Shown: positions 33,145 to 47,342, counted from the stretch's first letter. The stretch: 64,000 bases of DNA from Chamaecyparis obtusa (GCA_027943335.1 BSBK01002162.1:62001-126000), one strand, 5' to 3'. Program-made: numbers and translations. Notes: generated from the letters alone by a model not told the origin.

Positions 33145-36100
33145 ATGGCATCCATGTCGAAGGAAAGAAAATCCAAACAAGTAGTGGAGGAAGTGAACCT
33201 AATCGTGTTAGCTAACTATGATGAACCCCAATATAAACTTCATCTCAAAGTTGTAGCAAAGATTGAATTAGTGGGAGCTTTCTCAAGCATCCCACCTAGG
33301 GTTTTGTTAATTGAAGATGTTAGATCATATATCCACTGTAAAATAGGAGAAATAGGAGATTTCAAGATGTATGCAGCTTACTAAAAGCTTTGCAGTGAAC
33401 TTGGAAAACTGAAACTGTAATTGAAAAAATTTGAAAGGATTGGTCTTCCAAATGCCCTAAGGTTCCCAAAAACCTTTAAAAATGAATGGATTAGGGTTGT
33501 ACTTAGTCAGTTTCATGATAAAATATTTTGGTTGGATGAACCAGTCAAAGTAACAAAGAATCTAATTCAGAGAGTTGTCGGGTACCCAACAATTGACAAG
33601 ACTAAGGCATTTCATAGTGCTTCTTGGACTGATATTGAAAAGAATACCGGAGTAATATGGGATGGCCAAGAACTACAATTGGTATGATTCAAGACCCAGA
33701 GGTCAAGTTTGGAGCTCATGTCATCGGCTATATGATCTACTAGTCAAGAAAATTGAACAGTGTGCCATGTAGAGTCATTGACATTGCACATAAAATGGTA
33801 AACAAGAGTTTCTAGTTAGACCTTTCTGATCTTCTTCTGAAACAAATTGAAGAGAATATGAAGATTAATGACTTGGGAAACAATCTGAACAATGTTGTTG
33901 ATAACTATTTTGAGCAATTTAAGATTAGAATGAATTCTTGGAGTAGAATTCCTAATAAATTGGTTGAAGAGTATGAGATGGATATTTATTTTCTTGTGGA
34001 TATCGATCACACACTGATAAACATTGTGGAGTCTAGGATTAAATGGTTAGCCCCCATGGGTTATGAAATGGATATTTATTTTGCTTCAAAATTAATCAAG
34101 GCTCCACTAGATACACCAAAAGACAAAAATGTAGAGAGATTTGGAACATTTGAGGAGGCCAAGACAAGAATAAAAACTAGCCTAGTTATCTCTAAGATAA
34201 CAAAGAAATCAAGGATGATGATGAAAAATTTAGTTGAGAAGTTTGGAGATGATTTTGGATCATCTGATAGTTCACCGGTTGAAGTTTCAACCAAAGGTTA
34301 GTTAATGTTAACTAATATACCATATGATAGTGAAGAAATCGAGTCGGATAAAGGGACAAATTCTATACCAGGTTCTCCTTCATCAACTGCAAAGAAGAAA
34401 CAATTATAAACTATGCAATCAAGGGAATGAACAAGGTCAGCAACTGTACCCTCACCACCTTTGAAGAAAGGAGTTGTAAAATTCACAAAACCAAACGCAA
34501 CATCACCTACAAAAACATACACAAAGAGAGGAACAAAAGCTAGTGTTGAAGGACCGAGGAAAAGAAGAAAGCTGATAAGAGGTAAGGTAGATTTAGAAGA
34601 TGAGGAAAATGATAATAATCAATTCAAGGTTATCAACAATAAAGATAGAACAATTGATGAATTTGTTGAGAATATAATTTAGCATGGTGAACTCACTGAT
34701 CCTGAACTCAGTAAGTTTGAGCACATGTCAACCTAGGATCAGAATAAAATAGAAGAGGCAATCATCCAGATGATGATTTGATTTAAGAGAGGTCCTATTG
34801 AATTTTCCAAGAAACTACCTAAGGCATTAGAGGAAAGGATAACTCAGAAATGGTCATATGCCTTAGACACCAAGAAGAAAATGAGGGAACAATCCCTAGT
34901 TTTGGTAATTCCTAACTTGTCTATTTCTGAAATTGATGAGTACATGACAACATATTCAAGGAGATTTAGAGTAAAGAGTCAGGCAATTCAGATACTAGAT
35001 GAGAATCTAGTAGTCATAGATGAGTCTAGTCAACTCATCTAGACCTCAATCATGGAAGCCTGAGAGAAAGCAGAAAAGATGGCACTTGCCAAATCATCTA
35101 AGAAGAGGCTGAAATCAAAAGGTAAAGGTATTCATATTGAAGATGCAAAATTGGCACTGAACCAAGAAAAAGTAGATATATCAGATACCGAGGTACCTAA
35201 TACTACAGATGCTACAAAGGACTTAAATATTTCACAGCATGCACCAGATCAAGTTGAGATCCAAATTGTAGATAAAAAAGCATTAGATGTACTCATTGAG
35301 GACATCATAAATGGTGATCTTGATGACCGAGATGATGATGAGGATGTGAACATTGCTGGAGGCACAACAGAAGAAGAAGGTAATTTTACCAAGCTTGCAA
35401 TCACATCTTTACCGAGTGAACTTCCTACCTTAATGGAAGTAGTTGAAATTATAACCAAGGAACAACCTGAAGGCTCAAACCCCAAGCAACCGATGGACAC
35501 ATCAGGGGAACAAGGAGCTAGTACACTGAAAGAAACAAATAAGCCTGAAGAAAAAGAGGCAAAAGAGGAAGATACAAAGGGCCAAGATGACCCCAAAGGA
35601 ATCGAGGCTACCCCACCCGACACAACATTAGAGGATTAATCTCAGTAAACTGACACTCGGGTTACCTAGGAGAAGAAAAGGGAGGATACTGTGTCAACTA
35701 GGAAAGATACACGAAATGTTGAAGAGAAAGTAATAGTACCATTTGTGAACTACTCACCTCAAGAGCCAGAGAAGAAGAAGAAGAAGAAGAAGAAGAAGAA
35801 GAAGAAGAAGAAGAAGAAGAAGAAGAAGAAGAAGAAGAAGAAGAAGAAGAAGAAGAAGAAGAAGAAAAGGGCCAATCACACTAGATGAAGTTATAGTTAT
35901 ACCAGAATGTGACTCGAGGACCCTAAGACCCAAAGAACTAAGAAAATATGGGGAGCTTTGTACCAGCAAAGAAGCACAAGAAAAGTTGAGGATGGAATGC
36001 AAGAGCAAGGAGATATTGGAAAATGTAAGAGACATCTTACAATAGGTCATACCAGAGGTACAAATTAATGAGGACAAACCTATAATGGACCAACTTTCTA

Positions 36101-36711
36101 CCCTTACAAAAGAAATCAATGCCCCTAATATTGATGCTAAGAAAAGAATTGAAGAAAGGGCAAAATCAAAGATACAACAGAAACTTGCAGAGAACATCAG
36201 CTAGGAAGTGGGAATAAACAAGGTCAAATTATTTGAGGTAATAACCGATATAAAATATATTACTCAGTTAATCAGTCAAATATTGATTAAGCTTTGCACT
36301 GTGGAGACCTTCACTACTGAGATCAGTGAGAAGATTAAAAAGTTGGATACCAAAATCCAAGCTAGTGCACAAGTAGCCTTAACCAAGGCAGATGCTTTTG
36401 CTAAGCATATACTAAAGGTTCAAGAACTTAGGTGCTCAACAATAGATCTGAGGAAGAAGGAAGAAAGGATAAGTGACTAGGTCACCGAGCTACAAACCTA
36501 GTTGCTTCCTTATTTGAAATTTTTTGAGAAATACATTGTCAAAGCACAAGTTTTAGTTTCAACACTAGAAATCTCTATGTTGGACAATATCTTTGACATG
36601 CATGCACAAGTTGGTCTTGAGAAGATTTCTCTAACCAACTTGAAAGAGGAATGGGAAAACCTCTTAGATTCCTTGAAGAAAACCCATCAGCACATTTTTG
36701 ATAAACTTTAA
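33145..36711 (+). pseudogene. ORF2: large protein of unknown function
   Basis: ATG at 33145 in a good plant context (AAAATGGC). About 1190 codons, readable through about a dozen TAG stops and two frameshifts (one between 33687 and 33858, one at the AAG microsatellite). Parts in order: a globular N-terminal ~350 residues (LPNALRFPKTFKNEWIRVVL, IFWLDEPVKVTKNLIQRVVG, GVIWDGQELQLV); a basic stretch KRGTKASVEGPRKRRKLIRG that looks like a nuclear signal; an acidic middle (DIINGDLDDRDDDEDVNIAG, KPEEKEAKEEDTKGQDDPKG); a Lys tract; and a C-terminal coiled coil (ISEKIKKLDTKIQASAQVAL … LTNLKEEWENLLDSLKKTHQ). No protease, RT, integrase or transposase motif. It is not a known family to me; I do not assign a function. 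Confidence 0.75.
35770..35866 (+). repeat. AAG trinucleotide microsatellite
   Basis: About 32 uninterrupted AAG/GAA units, in frame as a poly-Lys tract inside ORF2. The coding frame after it is shifted relative to the frame before it, so the tract marks the break. Confidence 0.97.
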
Positions 36712-36940
36712 GTATACACTTTTGTATTTAGCATTAATATCAAAAAAGGGGGAAACTAATGTATATGCCAAATTATGTAAATAATTGATAAGTGTACTAC
36801 ATACTACTGGGAGCATGCACCAAGGGGAATAAATTTTTGAAATTTTGATAAGTTATGGTATATATGTATATATGAAAAAATTAGAAATTTTTTGTTGAGA
36901 CATCAGGTCTATATACATTCAAGGTTTTGATACTAATGCC

Positions 36941-36952
36941 AAAGGAGGAGAT
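36941..36952 (+). other. Polypurine tract of the non-autonomous element
   Basis: AAAGGAGGAGAT directly before the 3' LTR start TGTTATC; same design as the copia tract at 9363-9377. Confidence 0.85.
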
Positions 36953-38224
36953 TGTTATCTCTATTTGAGCATTAAGGATTGTCATTAGTATCAAAGATGA
37001 TTAGTTGGTTACCTATGTTATGTAGTTATTAAAAGGAACTACTACATGCTATACATGCTAGTTGGTTAACTACATAAGCCCTCACACTAGGTTATCTCAA
37101 GGCAGTGCCGAGAATAAAAAGATAATAGTTCTAACCGAGCACCAAAGCAATTTTATCGAGCATTAATGTATATCGATACCGAGCATCAGTAAACATCAAG
37201 AGGAATGGACACTGAGAAACATTCATAGTGTTTACAAAGCAATTAAGGAAACAACATAGTAATCAGTTTTGGCACATTTATCTATGTGGATGGTTACAAA
37301 AAAATCATAAAATTTTTTACCAAGATCGAGGATCATTTATTATAGATGTAATCATTAATTGTGATGATGATCTTTATGTAATTGCTAGATCTAGGTCATT
37401 TTTGTATATTGTAGATCTTAGGGTTTTTCCTAAGATATTATAACCTAATTCTTTTAAGTAGCAATAGTAGTATGCTATATAATTGTAACTCGTGTCATTT
37501 TAAAATATGTATTGTATGAACAGGTGAAGGAGATCTTGAAGTAAGAAGCCAACTTCAACACATCAGTTATTAGACAAGCAAGATCAGAATACCAAGACAT
37601 TCAGATTAGACAGAATCAGACAAGGCTACCGAGTAGTTCAAAGATAAGATTTTCACATATCAAGGTGATATTTACTCAATACTACATAGATCTATTTCAG
37701 ACAAGGTTAAGTTGTCAATTACAGATACATCCTGTTATTCTCTAATCATTTTAATAGAGTTAGCAAAAATCTCTTAACAGACTAGACCTAACAGCCTTTA
37801 TTGTAAATCTCTTAACCGAGTACACACTCAATTAGTGTTGTTAAAATCCTTTAACATCGTAGAACTAGCTGATCTTTTGTTACTCCTAATAGGGTAAGAT
37901 CACCAGAAGTGATCACAACTTGTAGCCTTAACCGACAAACTTAATTATCTGTAGTAGTGAAGAATTTATGGGTGTCATCCCCACCATAGTTTTTGCCTTC
38001 TCACAAGGGTTTCTCCATAACCAAAATACTTGTGTTATGTGATTTATTTATTGATTAATTTCGTGCAATTTACATTTACAAGTTAATTGAATGAATGATG
38101 CATACAATGGATTCAGTTGATAAATGAGTTTACTACTATTTGTTGATTGCATTTTCAGAGTTAATGTTTTTGAGGGCACTGATTCACCCCTCCCCTCTCA
38201 ATACCCTATCTCTCCATTCGAATA
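36953..38224 (+). repeat. 3' LTR of the non-autonomous element (1272 bp)
   Basis: TGTTATCTC…CATTCGAATA; the last bases differ from CCAACA at the left LTR. Followed by GTCAT (38225-38229), the target duplication. Confidence 0.92.
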
Positions 38225-39424
38225 GTCATGAGTCAACTCAAAAATGCTTGATGAGTTAACCCCCCTAAAAACTACTTTCCTAATCAGTCACCATAAAATA
38301 ACAAATTGGAGAAGATTTGGGGCTAGGTTCTAAAATTTATTATGAATAACATTACTTTGGATATTCATTGTACAAGGGTTTTTTGACATCATTTTTTTAT
38401 GTTCAACCATTTTACTTATCATTCTAGGGTTTGTATTATATTTTACTTGTGGTCATCCCTTAAAGCTAGGATCAAAGATCACTGTCATAAGCCCTATAAA
38501 AACCCTATCTTACATAAAGGTCTTTTGGTACTTATTTATGAATATTGGATAGCCCTCCCTATCACATCTAATCCAATGTCTATTAATGATCAAGATGAAA
38601 CTAGTGTTTAGTGTGTTGCTAAGTATGAATGATGAGGGAAATATTCATTCAAAGGAACAAGATTACTTGTCCCCTCTTCTAATATTAAATCTACTCCTAA
38701 ATTTAGAAAGATAAATCTAGGGGAAGGGGAAAGGGTAGAGATTTTGATATCGAGGATAAAGAAATTGTGCCCTCCACTTATGTAAAGAAAATACCCAAAT
38801 CACATGCTAAGAGGGACATCTCATAAAATATTAATGTCAAGAGTCTTATCTTGACTCCTATGCCTTTTGGTAAAATTGAAGAAAAGAAAACCATGGGTAA
38901 AGGGTCATGCATTGAGTCCCCTATTGATGAGGGTGTTTTGGGTAAACAAAAAACTGAAAGATGGAAAGGGGTAGGGAGAAGGATAGTGATAAGGAGAAAA
39001 ATATTATAGTAGAAGTTCATTTTGCACTCCCTAGTTGCTAGCGATACCCTTTCACCTCATTATTCTTCTCTTAGAAAGGAAGCTGCCATGTTCCCCTTGG
39101 AGTTAAATATTGGTTCTCACCACATCAATTCTCATAAAGTGGATTATTGTAATGTTCTATGCTTGGAAAGGGACAAAACCATTAACACTTTCTCTATTTT
39201 TAAATGGTTTCTTTATGAAACTAAGGAGATGAGGACTAAATAAGGGTCTCTTAGAAGGAAATTAGATATTTTAAATTCTAAGATCAGTGGCAATGGATTT
39301 TCTCCCAACATCGGTGGTCAAAATTTATGAATAGTGGATAAGAATAATTGGGTGATTGATAACATGAAGATGATAGTTGATGTTGTGGATAAGTAAAAAA
39401 TGGCCATCATTAGCTAGAGGAAAA

Positions 39425-41384
<1,960 letters not shown>

Positions 41385-41560
41385 AAGGTCATTCTAAAAA
41401 AATATGATACCACTTGCAATAAAGTGCCCATCTCTCTTCTATGTACTATGATTCTCTAATTGATAAACTTTAAAGTTAGATAATCATACATACTCACAAT
41501 AAATAATGTAGATATAAGATGTCATAAATTCATAACAATCAAAATTTTATTTCCTCAGAA

Positions 41561-44500
41561 TAGTCTTAGGGATGTTCTGCAGAATGCCATGAACCAGACT
41601 CATAAAAGTGTAAAGAAAATGGATGAGGTAATGAACATGTTGGTTGATTCCCTTGAAACGGAACACTAGGACAAAAAGATTGTGGAAGTGGAATAGGATA
41701 TTTAGGTAAAAAAGTGTTTTGACTACATAGGAGGACTAGACAAAACCACAAGAGAAATATGAAAAGATATCCTCTAGAGATTAAGGACATGAAGATGAGT
41801 TCTCAATATATAAATAGATTGGAGCATGAGGTGTCTAAGGTTCTGAAGAATTTTTCTTACTCTTTCCTATTTCTATTTTTTATTTTGTATTGGGTCTCTT
41901 TTCTAGTTCTTAGCTATCGCTTAATGGTCTTTCTTGTGGGTAAATAATTTTATTTATCTTTCTATGATACTCCATTACTCTTGGTTGGTGTAGACTCGTA
42001 TATCTATGTTCTATTTTTGTGAGATGTTTCTTGTCCCTTCAAAACCTATTTTTACGGTACTAAAAAACTAAACAAGAAAAACCAATATTTAATATGAAAT
42101 AGAATAAATATCTTTAAATAGGAAATGTTTTTGTGACTTATACCTATAAGTATGTTATGTATATTCCTATTTTGGAGATAGCAACTAACCAAATGAACTG
42201 TATGAAGATGAAAAGTGATAACTTATAAACCTAAGCATTATAAAATATTACCAATAAAATATTTGGCTTTACTTATAGCCTTTTTTGTCTTTCAATATAT
42301 AATTCAAAATAGGAAATCCAAATACATTGTTCTTATATATCTATCCCCTTGTCCTAGTTGACCTGGTCTAACCAAAAGTTCAATTAGGTCTAGGTAACTA
42401 GTCTTTGGTAGTGTCAACTCTTCTTTAGAAAGACATATTTATTACGAAATCTATATTGAAAATCAATGGAATTTTTTTTAGTTTGACTACCTTTTGCTTA
42501 CTAATGAGCTACCTTGGAAACAACATAACAAGTAATCCATGTTAACTTACCTTAGTGGTTCCTTCTTATTTGGTGAAACATTAGACTTATTGAAAAAGAC
42601 TGATTACATGGTTCATCTTTAATATTTAAATAATTTAGTTTTAATAGATCATAAACATAAAAAAAATCAAATAAACTAAATCTCTTTGGAAATATAGATA
42701 TGTACATATAAAAGCTCAACTATATAAATTTTATTCTCAAACTTGTAAAAGTAAGTCTACATTTAATTGATCTAGGAAACATGATAATTTATGCAATTTT
42801 CAAACAACTAGCACAAATTTTATTCATACCACATCAAGTGGTTCATCTCCCTCTTCAATAACATGTAATATTATATGGTGATCATCACTATCTAGTCTCC
42901 ACATACAATGTCTAAATGAGGACAGAATCACACAAACATAAAGGAAGCTAGAAATTACTAGGTGGCTATACTAATATATCTTTTTGTAGGGTTAATAATT
43001 AATAAAATAAATCCTATGTTTAAAAATTTGATTTTTTTAAAAATATGCCCTTTACACTAGAGAAGAACATGCATGTAAAATAAAATTCCAAACTAGACAT
43101 ACATATATATAGCATTTTGAGGGTACAAGGTATAAAAATTTTAAGGACCATGTAGAAGGTCTAATTCACAAGTAAAAAAATTTCTTGGTGTCTCCTACAT
43201 AACAAATTTTGAAAAATATATTGAACATTGAATCAATTTGAACCCAAGATGTATTTAAAAGAAATTAAAATATATATATTCAAGTTTAGATAAATCAACA
43301 TGATAGATCGTCAATATATCACTAAGCCTACAATAAATAACATTCCATTGCTTATTTCTTCCATTGTTAACCCCAGCTTCGCTTCTTTGCAACACAATAA
43401 ATAATGACTAACAAGGTTCTAACACCTTGTATGTTTCCATCTTCTGCAATGACTGTGAAATATCTCCTACAAAAAAATTACACAAAAAATTCAAGTATTA
43501 AAATTAAGAGCACTTTCAACCTAGATACGTATTAAATACTTTTCAAAGAGTTGTTTAAAAGTAACTACACATATGTAAATGTGTGCACTATAAAATAATT
43601 TGATAAAAAATATACATACCTATTTTAATGGATGTTGACATATGGTAATAATCATTAGAAATTTTGAAAACGAATGTCTTCAAAGATTACATCTTTGTCA
43701 TATGCCAATGCAAAGTTGGATGCAAAATATTGAAGCATATCAAGTATGCAATCTATTTGTCAATTGTTACAAAAAAATAATAGATCTTTTAGTCTCAAAT
43801 CTGTAGAACATCACATATCCCAAATAATAACCAAATATAAATTATGAATTTTTTCAAATATGGGACAAATTACTCTCTCTCTCTCTCTGAAATTTTCTTA
43901 GACATTGTCAGCTTGCCTTCAGGATAACTATCTTGCTAAATTTTTGGTTCCTCACCCTTCTCCTTTTTACTTTCTCATTTAAATGAAAATGAGGACTTTA
44001 GCATATTCTCACTCCCATAATTTGGAAATTTCTAAGTAGGGAGTAATTGATTACTCCACTAGACTAAGCATGATAAATGGAGGTAAACACACAAATTCTT
44101 TCATCAACTCATATATACATTAATTGTTGCAATATTTTTAACTTGAAACTAAATAAATAATTTTATCTTGTATCTTTCATTTGTAATAGAGCTCTAGTCA
44201 CCTCCATCAGCATATGAATAATTAGAAATAAATTTTCACATATATACTTTGTGATAGTTCTTGGAGAGAATGATCTTCAAAGGAGGACATTAATAGACCC
44301 GTAAAGGTCATAGATATAGTCATTGCACATATGCTAACAAATACTAAGTAAGCTTCGTATGACATAAATAATTTCTACATTATGACATAAACTAATTAAG
44401 GATGCGAACACATTAGTTTAAGAACTACTATTAATTTATTCAATACTAATTAATGTCTTGATTCAACTCTCATGGTCACATCTTTTAGTTGGACAAGAAT

Positions 44501-44880
44501 CTAAAGTTCAATCATCTATTTTGATAAAGGTCTTGTCATTGTTAGCATAACTTTGGTTGAGTAGGCTGAGAGTGACACTCTCCCTTTTATCTATTTTCAT
44601 TGTAAGAAAACAAATATAATACACAATAAAAGATAACCACCTCCCTTTTAGCTATGATCATTATAAGACAATATGATCATACACAATAAAACATTATCAT
44701 TTCCTTTTTATATATTTAACCATTATAATAAAACAAGAGTAAAAGATAATTATCTCCCTCTTACTTATGTTGATTCTTAGAAAATAAGATACTACACAAT
44801 AAAAGATAACCATCTCTCTTTTATATATAATCAATTTTAGAAAATGAAATAGTATGCAATAAACAAGATAATCATACCTG
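41561..44880 (+). repeat. Large tandem duplication, copy B
   Basis: Starts with a longer version of the LINE-like coding tail (GAATAGTCTTAGGGATGTTC at 41558) and ends just downstream of the cysteine-rich peptide gene. The 42850-44050 part is absent from copy A; I see no gene in it, only AT-rich sequence. Confidence 0.8.
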
Positions 44881-44957
44881 TTTTGAAAAACAAGAGATAT
44901 ATTATTTATATTGAAAAGTTCAAGTTGCGCAAAGTCCTATTGCAGCAAATAAAGAGA

Positions 44958-45245
44958 TTAACAGCAATATCCCAATCCCCAAGCACAGAAATGGATATTG
45001 CAGCATACATAACCGTCGTCACAATCATCATCTTCCCCGCAGGGAGCAACTTCGCAGGGATCATTACAGCAATATCCAATTCCGTCACCGTAGAATCCGA
45101 TATCGCAGCATGCATAACCGTTGACACAATCAGCATCTACACGGCAGGGAACACCATCAGCTACAGCCATACCTGCCATGCCCACTAAACAAATAAGGGT
45201 TACTATAATAAACACCACGCTAAACAATTTCAATGTCTTTCCCAT
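44958..45245 (-). CDS. Secreted cysteine-rich peptide with two tandem modules
   Basis: 95 residues, uninterrupted, ATG 45245-45243, TAA 44960-44958, no intron seen. Residues 1 to ~29 are a signal peptide (MGKTLKLF, hydrophobic core FIIVTLICLVGMAGMAV, likely cut after AVA), so the product is probably secreted. The mature ~66 residues are acidic with 14 Cys in two 28-residue modules: PCxxDxDCxxGYxCC, then xIxF, then GxGYCC. Each has six framework Cys. A seventh Cys lies in the linker (NDPC) and another is unique to module 2 (HFC in place of GFY), so these two may pair. Seven disulphides are possible. Disulphide-rich secreted plant peptides often act in defence or signalling; I do not recognise this family and assign no activity. 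It is the only intact-looking gene in the window and has a TATA box 39 bp upstream. Confidence 0.82.
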   Translation of the reverse strand: MGKTLKLFSVVFIIVTLICLVGMAGMAVADGVPCRVDADCVNGYACCDIGFYGDGIGYCCNDPCEVAPCGEDDDCDDGYVCCNIHFCAWGLGYCC

Positions 45246-45283
45246 TTTCTTTTATGTTGTGAACGAACTCCAATGCAATCCAA

Positions 45284-45289
45284 TTTATA
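45284..45289 (-). promoter_or_regulatory. TATA box of the cysteine-rich peptide gene
   Basis: TATAAA on the minus strand (context CTCTATAAATTGG), 39 bases upstream of the ATG. A start at the usual ~30 bp would leave a leader of only ~10-15 nt, which is short but possible. Confidence 0.65.
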
Positions 45290-45382
45290 GAGTGGAGTCG
45301 CTGCCTGTTTGGGTAAACATTCCTTCTGTGGAGATTATATTAAGATTATATTGAGAAATTTGTAATTATGAGCGATTATATC

Positions 45383-45510
45383 GAGAAATTTAAAACCTCG
45401 TCCGAAAGACCGGCGGAGAAGGGGAGAGGGGAGTTCGGAGATTTAATCGAGAAATTCTTTATCCTCTTCTCTCTAGAAATTTAAAACGTCAGCCAAAAGA
45501 CTGGCGGACG
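45383..45510 (-). repeat. Direct repeat pair in the peptide gene's upstream region
   Basis: About 35 bp occurs at 45383-45417 and, diverged, at 45474-45510 (AGAAATTTAAAAC then CCGAAAGACCGGCGGA / CCAAAAGACTGGCGGA on plus). It is GC-rich against an AT-rich background. They lie 140-265 bp upstream of the ATG, so they are candidate promoter elements. Confidence 0.7.
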
Positions 45511-45660
45511 TATCAACTCTCGGCCGATTCCTGAATTTTTATCAACTCATCCTCTTCGTTCTTGACGCATAGACCATTACAATTGTGCATTGTTCTTTCA
45601 GTCATTTGTCACAACTCAATTATGGGATTCATAAAATGATTGCTTCTGTCGATGAGAATC
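45420..45660 (-). promoter_or_regulatory. Upstream region shared with 52651-52790
   Basis: Two blocks (45438-45468 and 45549-45646) are collinear with 52651-52790, same orientation (shared GAGATTTAATC, TTCTTTATCCTCTT, CATAGACCATTAC, ATTGTGCATT). This looks like upstream sequence of a duplicated peptide-gene locus. Confidence 0.65.
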
Positions 45661-45903
45661 TTAAGAGAGTCCGAAAAACCAAGTTGTTGCTTTGTAACAG
45701 ATCCAAATAAATATACCGAATTAATTTGTAGAGTAGAATAAGGAAAACATTTTTGAAAGGTGTGGCATTTTTGAGATAAGAAATCTTAGGTTAATTAAAA
45801 TATTATCAAAATAATTTTTAATTTTACACAAAAGTTATTTTTTATTTTAATTTAAGAGGAGAAAAATATATAATAAATATTAAAATTTATAAAAATATTT
45901 ATT
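45661..45903. other. AT-rich stretch with no gene seen
   Basis: Very AT-rich from 45790 on; probably the 3' side of the LINE that begins at 45904. No frame or motif. Confidence 0.4.
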
Positions 45904-47050
45904 CTAATATCTTTCAGTAAAAGCTCTGGAAGTGTTTTGATATCTTTCCTTATTTCTGATTTTCCAAATCTTCCATAGAATATTAGATGAAAGAATGTTC
46001 CAAACAAGATTAGTATCTTTTTTTAAGCCATGAATATAACTAGATATGATTTCAAAAATATAATTAGCTTTGGGATAAGTAATTCCAAACATTAACCAAA
46101 TTTCCTTAGCCACAACACGGTCAAGTAAAATATGTCTGCAAGTGTCAGGAAGCCCACAAATGTTGTAGCACTTAGTAAAGGAGTAATCCTTCCTTAGAGG
46201 AAACATGCCAAGAATCATAAGCCATTTAAAGAATTTTATTTTTGGATCAATGGAGCTCTTCCACAGTTTATTAAAGTGTTTTTTTCCAAGCATTGTTATC
46301 CAGATCATAATACCATAAGTTCTTCACATGTTTAATAATGGATTCATTATAGGCAATAACATCATATATGTTCTTAGATTTAATCTTAGTCACACTAGTA
46401 CCATATGGCGATTTTAATTTATGAAATTTTGGGGAGTCCACATGAAAGTTAGTAGGAAGATCTCTGCAAGCTCTACATATCATGTTGTAAGTATTTTTTG
46501 AGAGATAGGGATGCCGAATTTAGAGCTAAGGTCATCCCAGTTGATGAGACAGTCTTGTTCATACAGGTTAATAAGTTGGGTTATTCCCAAACAAGATCAA
46601 GATTTGGCTGAGCATCCTTGGGAGAGGGAAAGGGGCTTATCAGAAAGGTGGAGATTCCACCAAATTGATCTTTCACCATGAAGGTGGCTGGAATCGTGGA
46701 GGTCTTTATTAAGAAAGAAGTCCCTAACATATTCCCAAGCTTTCCATGTAGATTTAAAAATAGAAAATCCTTGAACAATTACGAGGAAATTCCCCCCAAT
46801 AAGATCACATAAGGGAAGTCTTTTCCAAGATTTTCCATGTTTGGGAAAATCTCTTTCATTATTGTTCCTAATAAGGATTTTCCATGGTTCGTCACCTTCA
46901 AGGGAGTGGAAGATTCGTTTGGCCGCAAGGGAAATCCCTTGAATTACAAGATCTTCAAGACCCAACCCCCCAAGGAGCTTGTTAGTATGGCACCACTCCC
47001 ATTTGACTATGTGGAGCTCATTGTTATGTTTACCATCAGACAATAGGATC
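45904..47050 (-). pseudogene. LINE C-terminal zinc-binding region
   Basis: Two in-frame open parts, 47043-46597 (ELHIVKWEWCHTNKLLGGLG, LEGDEPWKILIRNN) and 46308-45904 (KLWKSSIDPKIKFFKWLMIL, CYNICGLPDTCRHILLDRVV, NILWKIWKIRNKERYQ). The W…P.K…F.W and Cys/His pattern is the zinc-binding domain that follows plant LINE RTs. It assists template binding. Confidence 0.85.
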
Positions 47051-47342
47051 TTCCTGATGGCCTTCTAAGTTTCTAAAATCTGGTAGTTATTAAATATCCT
47101 AGCCGAGGAGTAGTAAATGTTATAAGAAGAGAGAATTTTTGGCACACTTGGACTCTGCTAGCTAAGGAAAGATGTATGTTGTGTCATTTACCTAGTTTTT
47201 TGGTGATTTTGTCCTTAATCCAAGACCACGTATCCTTAAGAGAAGGGTCAATAGAGAAAGAAATACCGAGATATCTAACAATGTGATGAGGACCTCCCCA
47301 TTGATAATCAAAGTTACCTAGCCATTCCGGAGGTCTATCATC

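Larger units (their letters stand above)
29995..38224 (+). mobile_element. Non-autonomous LTR retrotransposon with two non-pol ORFs
   Basis: 8230 bp. LTRs 29995-31265 (1271 bp) and 36953-38224 (1272 bp), target duplication GTCAT, primer site TGATATCAGAG after the left LTR and polypurine tract AAAGGAGGAGAT before the right one. The 5.7-kb interior encodes no recognisable protease, integrase, RT or RNase H in any frame I read. It has ORF1 (31329-32629, coiled coil and four CCHC knuckles) and ORF2 (33145-36711, unknown). The U5 terminus (GATTCACCCC…CTCTC…CCAACA) and repeated ACCGAG motifs resemble the copia at 8244-15118, so copia machinery probably moved it. Confidence 0.9.

Noticed and set aside
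35754..36197. Minus-strand open frame with a poly-Leu stretch
   Set aside because: Antisense of the AAG tract and ORF2; the plus-strand frame is the coherent one.
38399..38611. Possible host exon (70 codons)
   Set aside because: No domain, no splice context, and it lies in LINE-like debris.
44883..45354. Plus-strand frames across the cysteine-rich gene
   Set aside because: Antisense of a gene with signal peptide, repeated Cys modules and TATA box on the minus strand.
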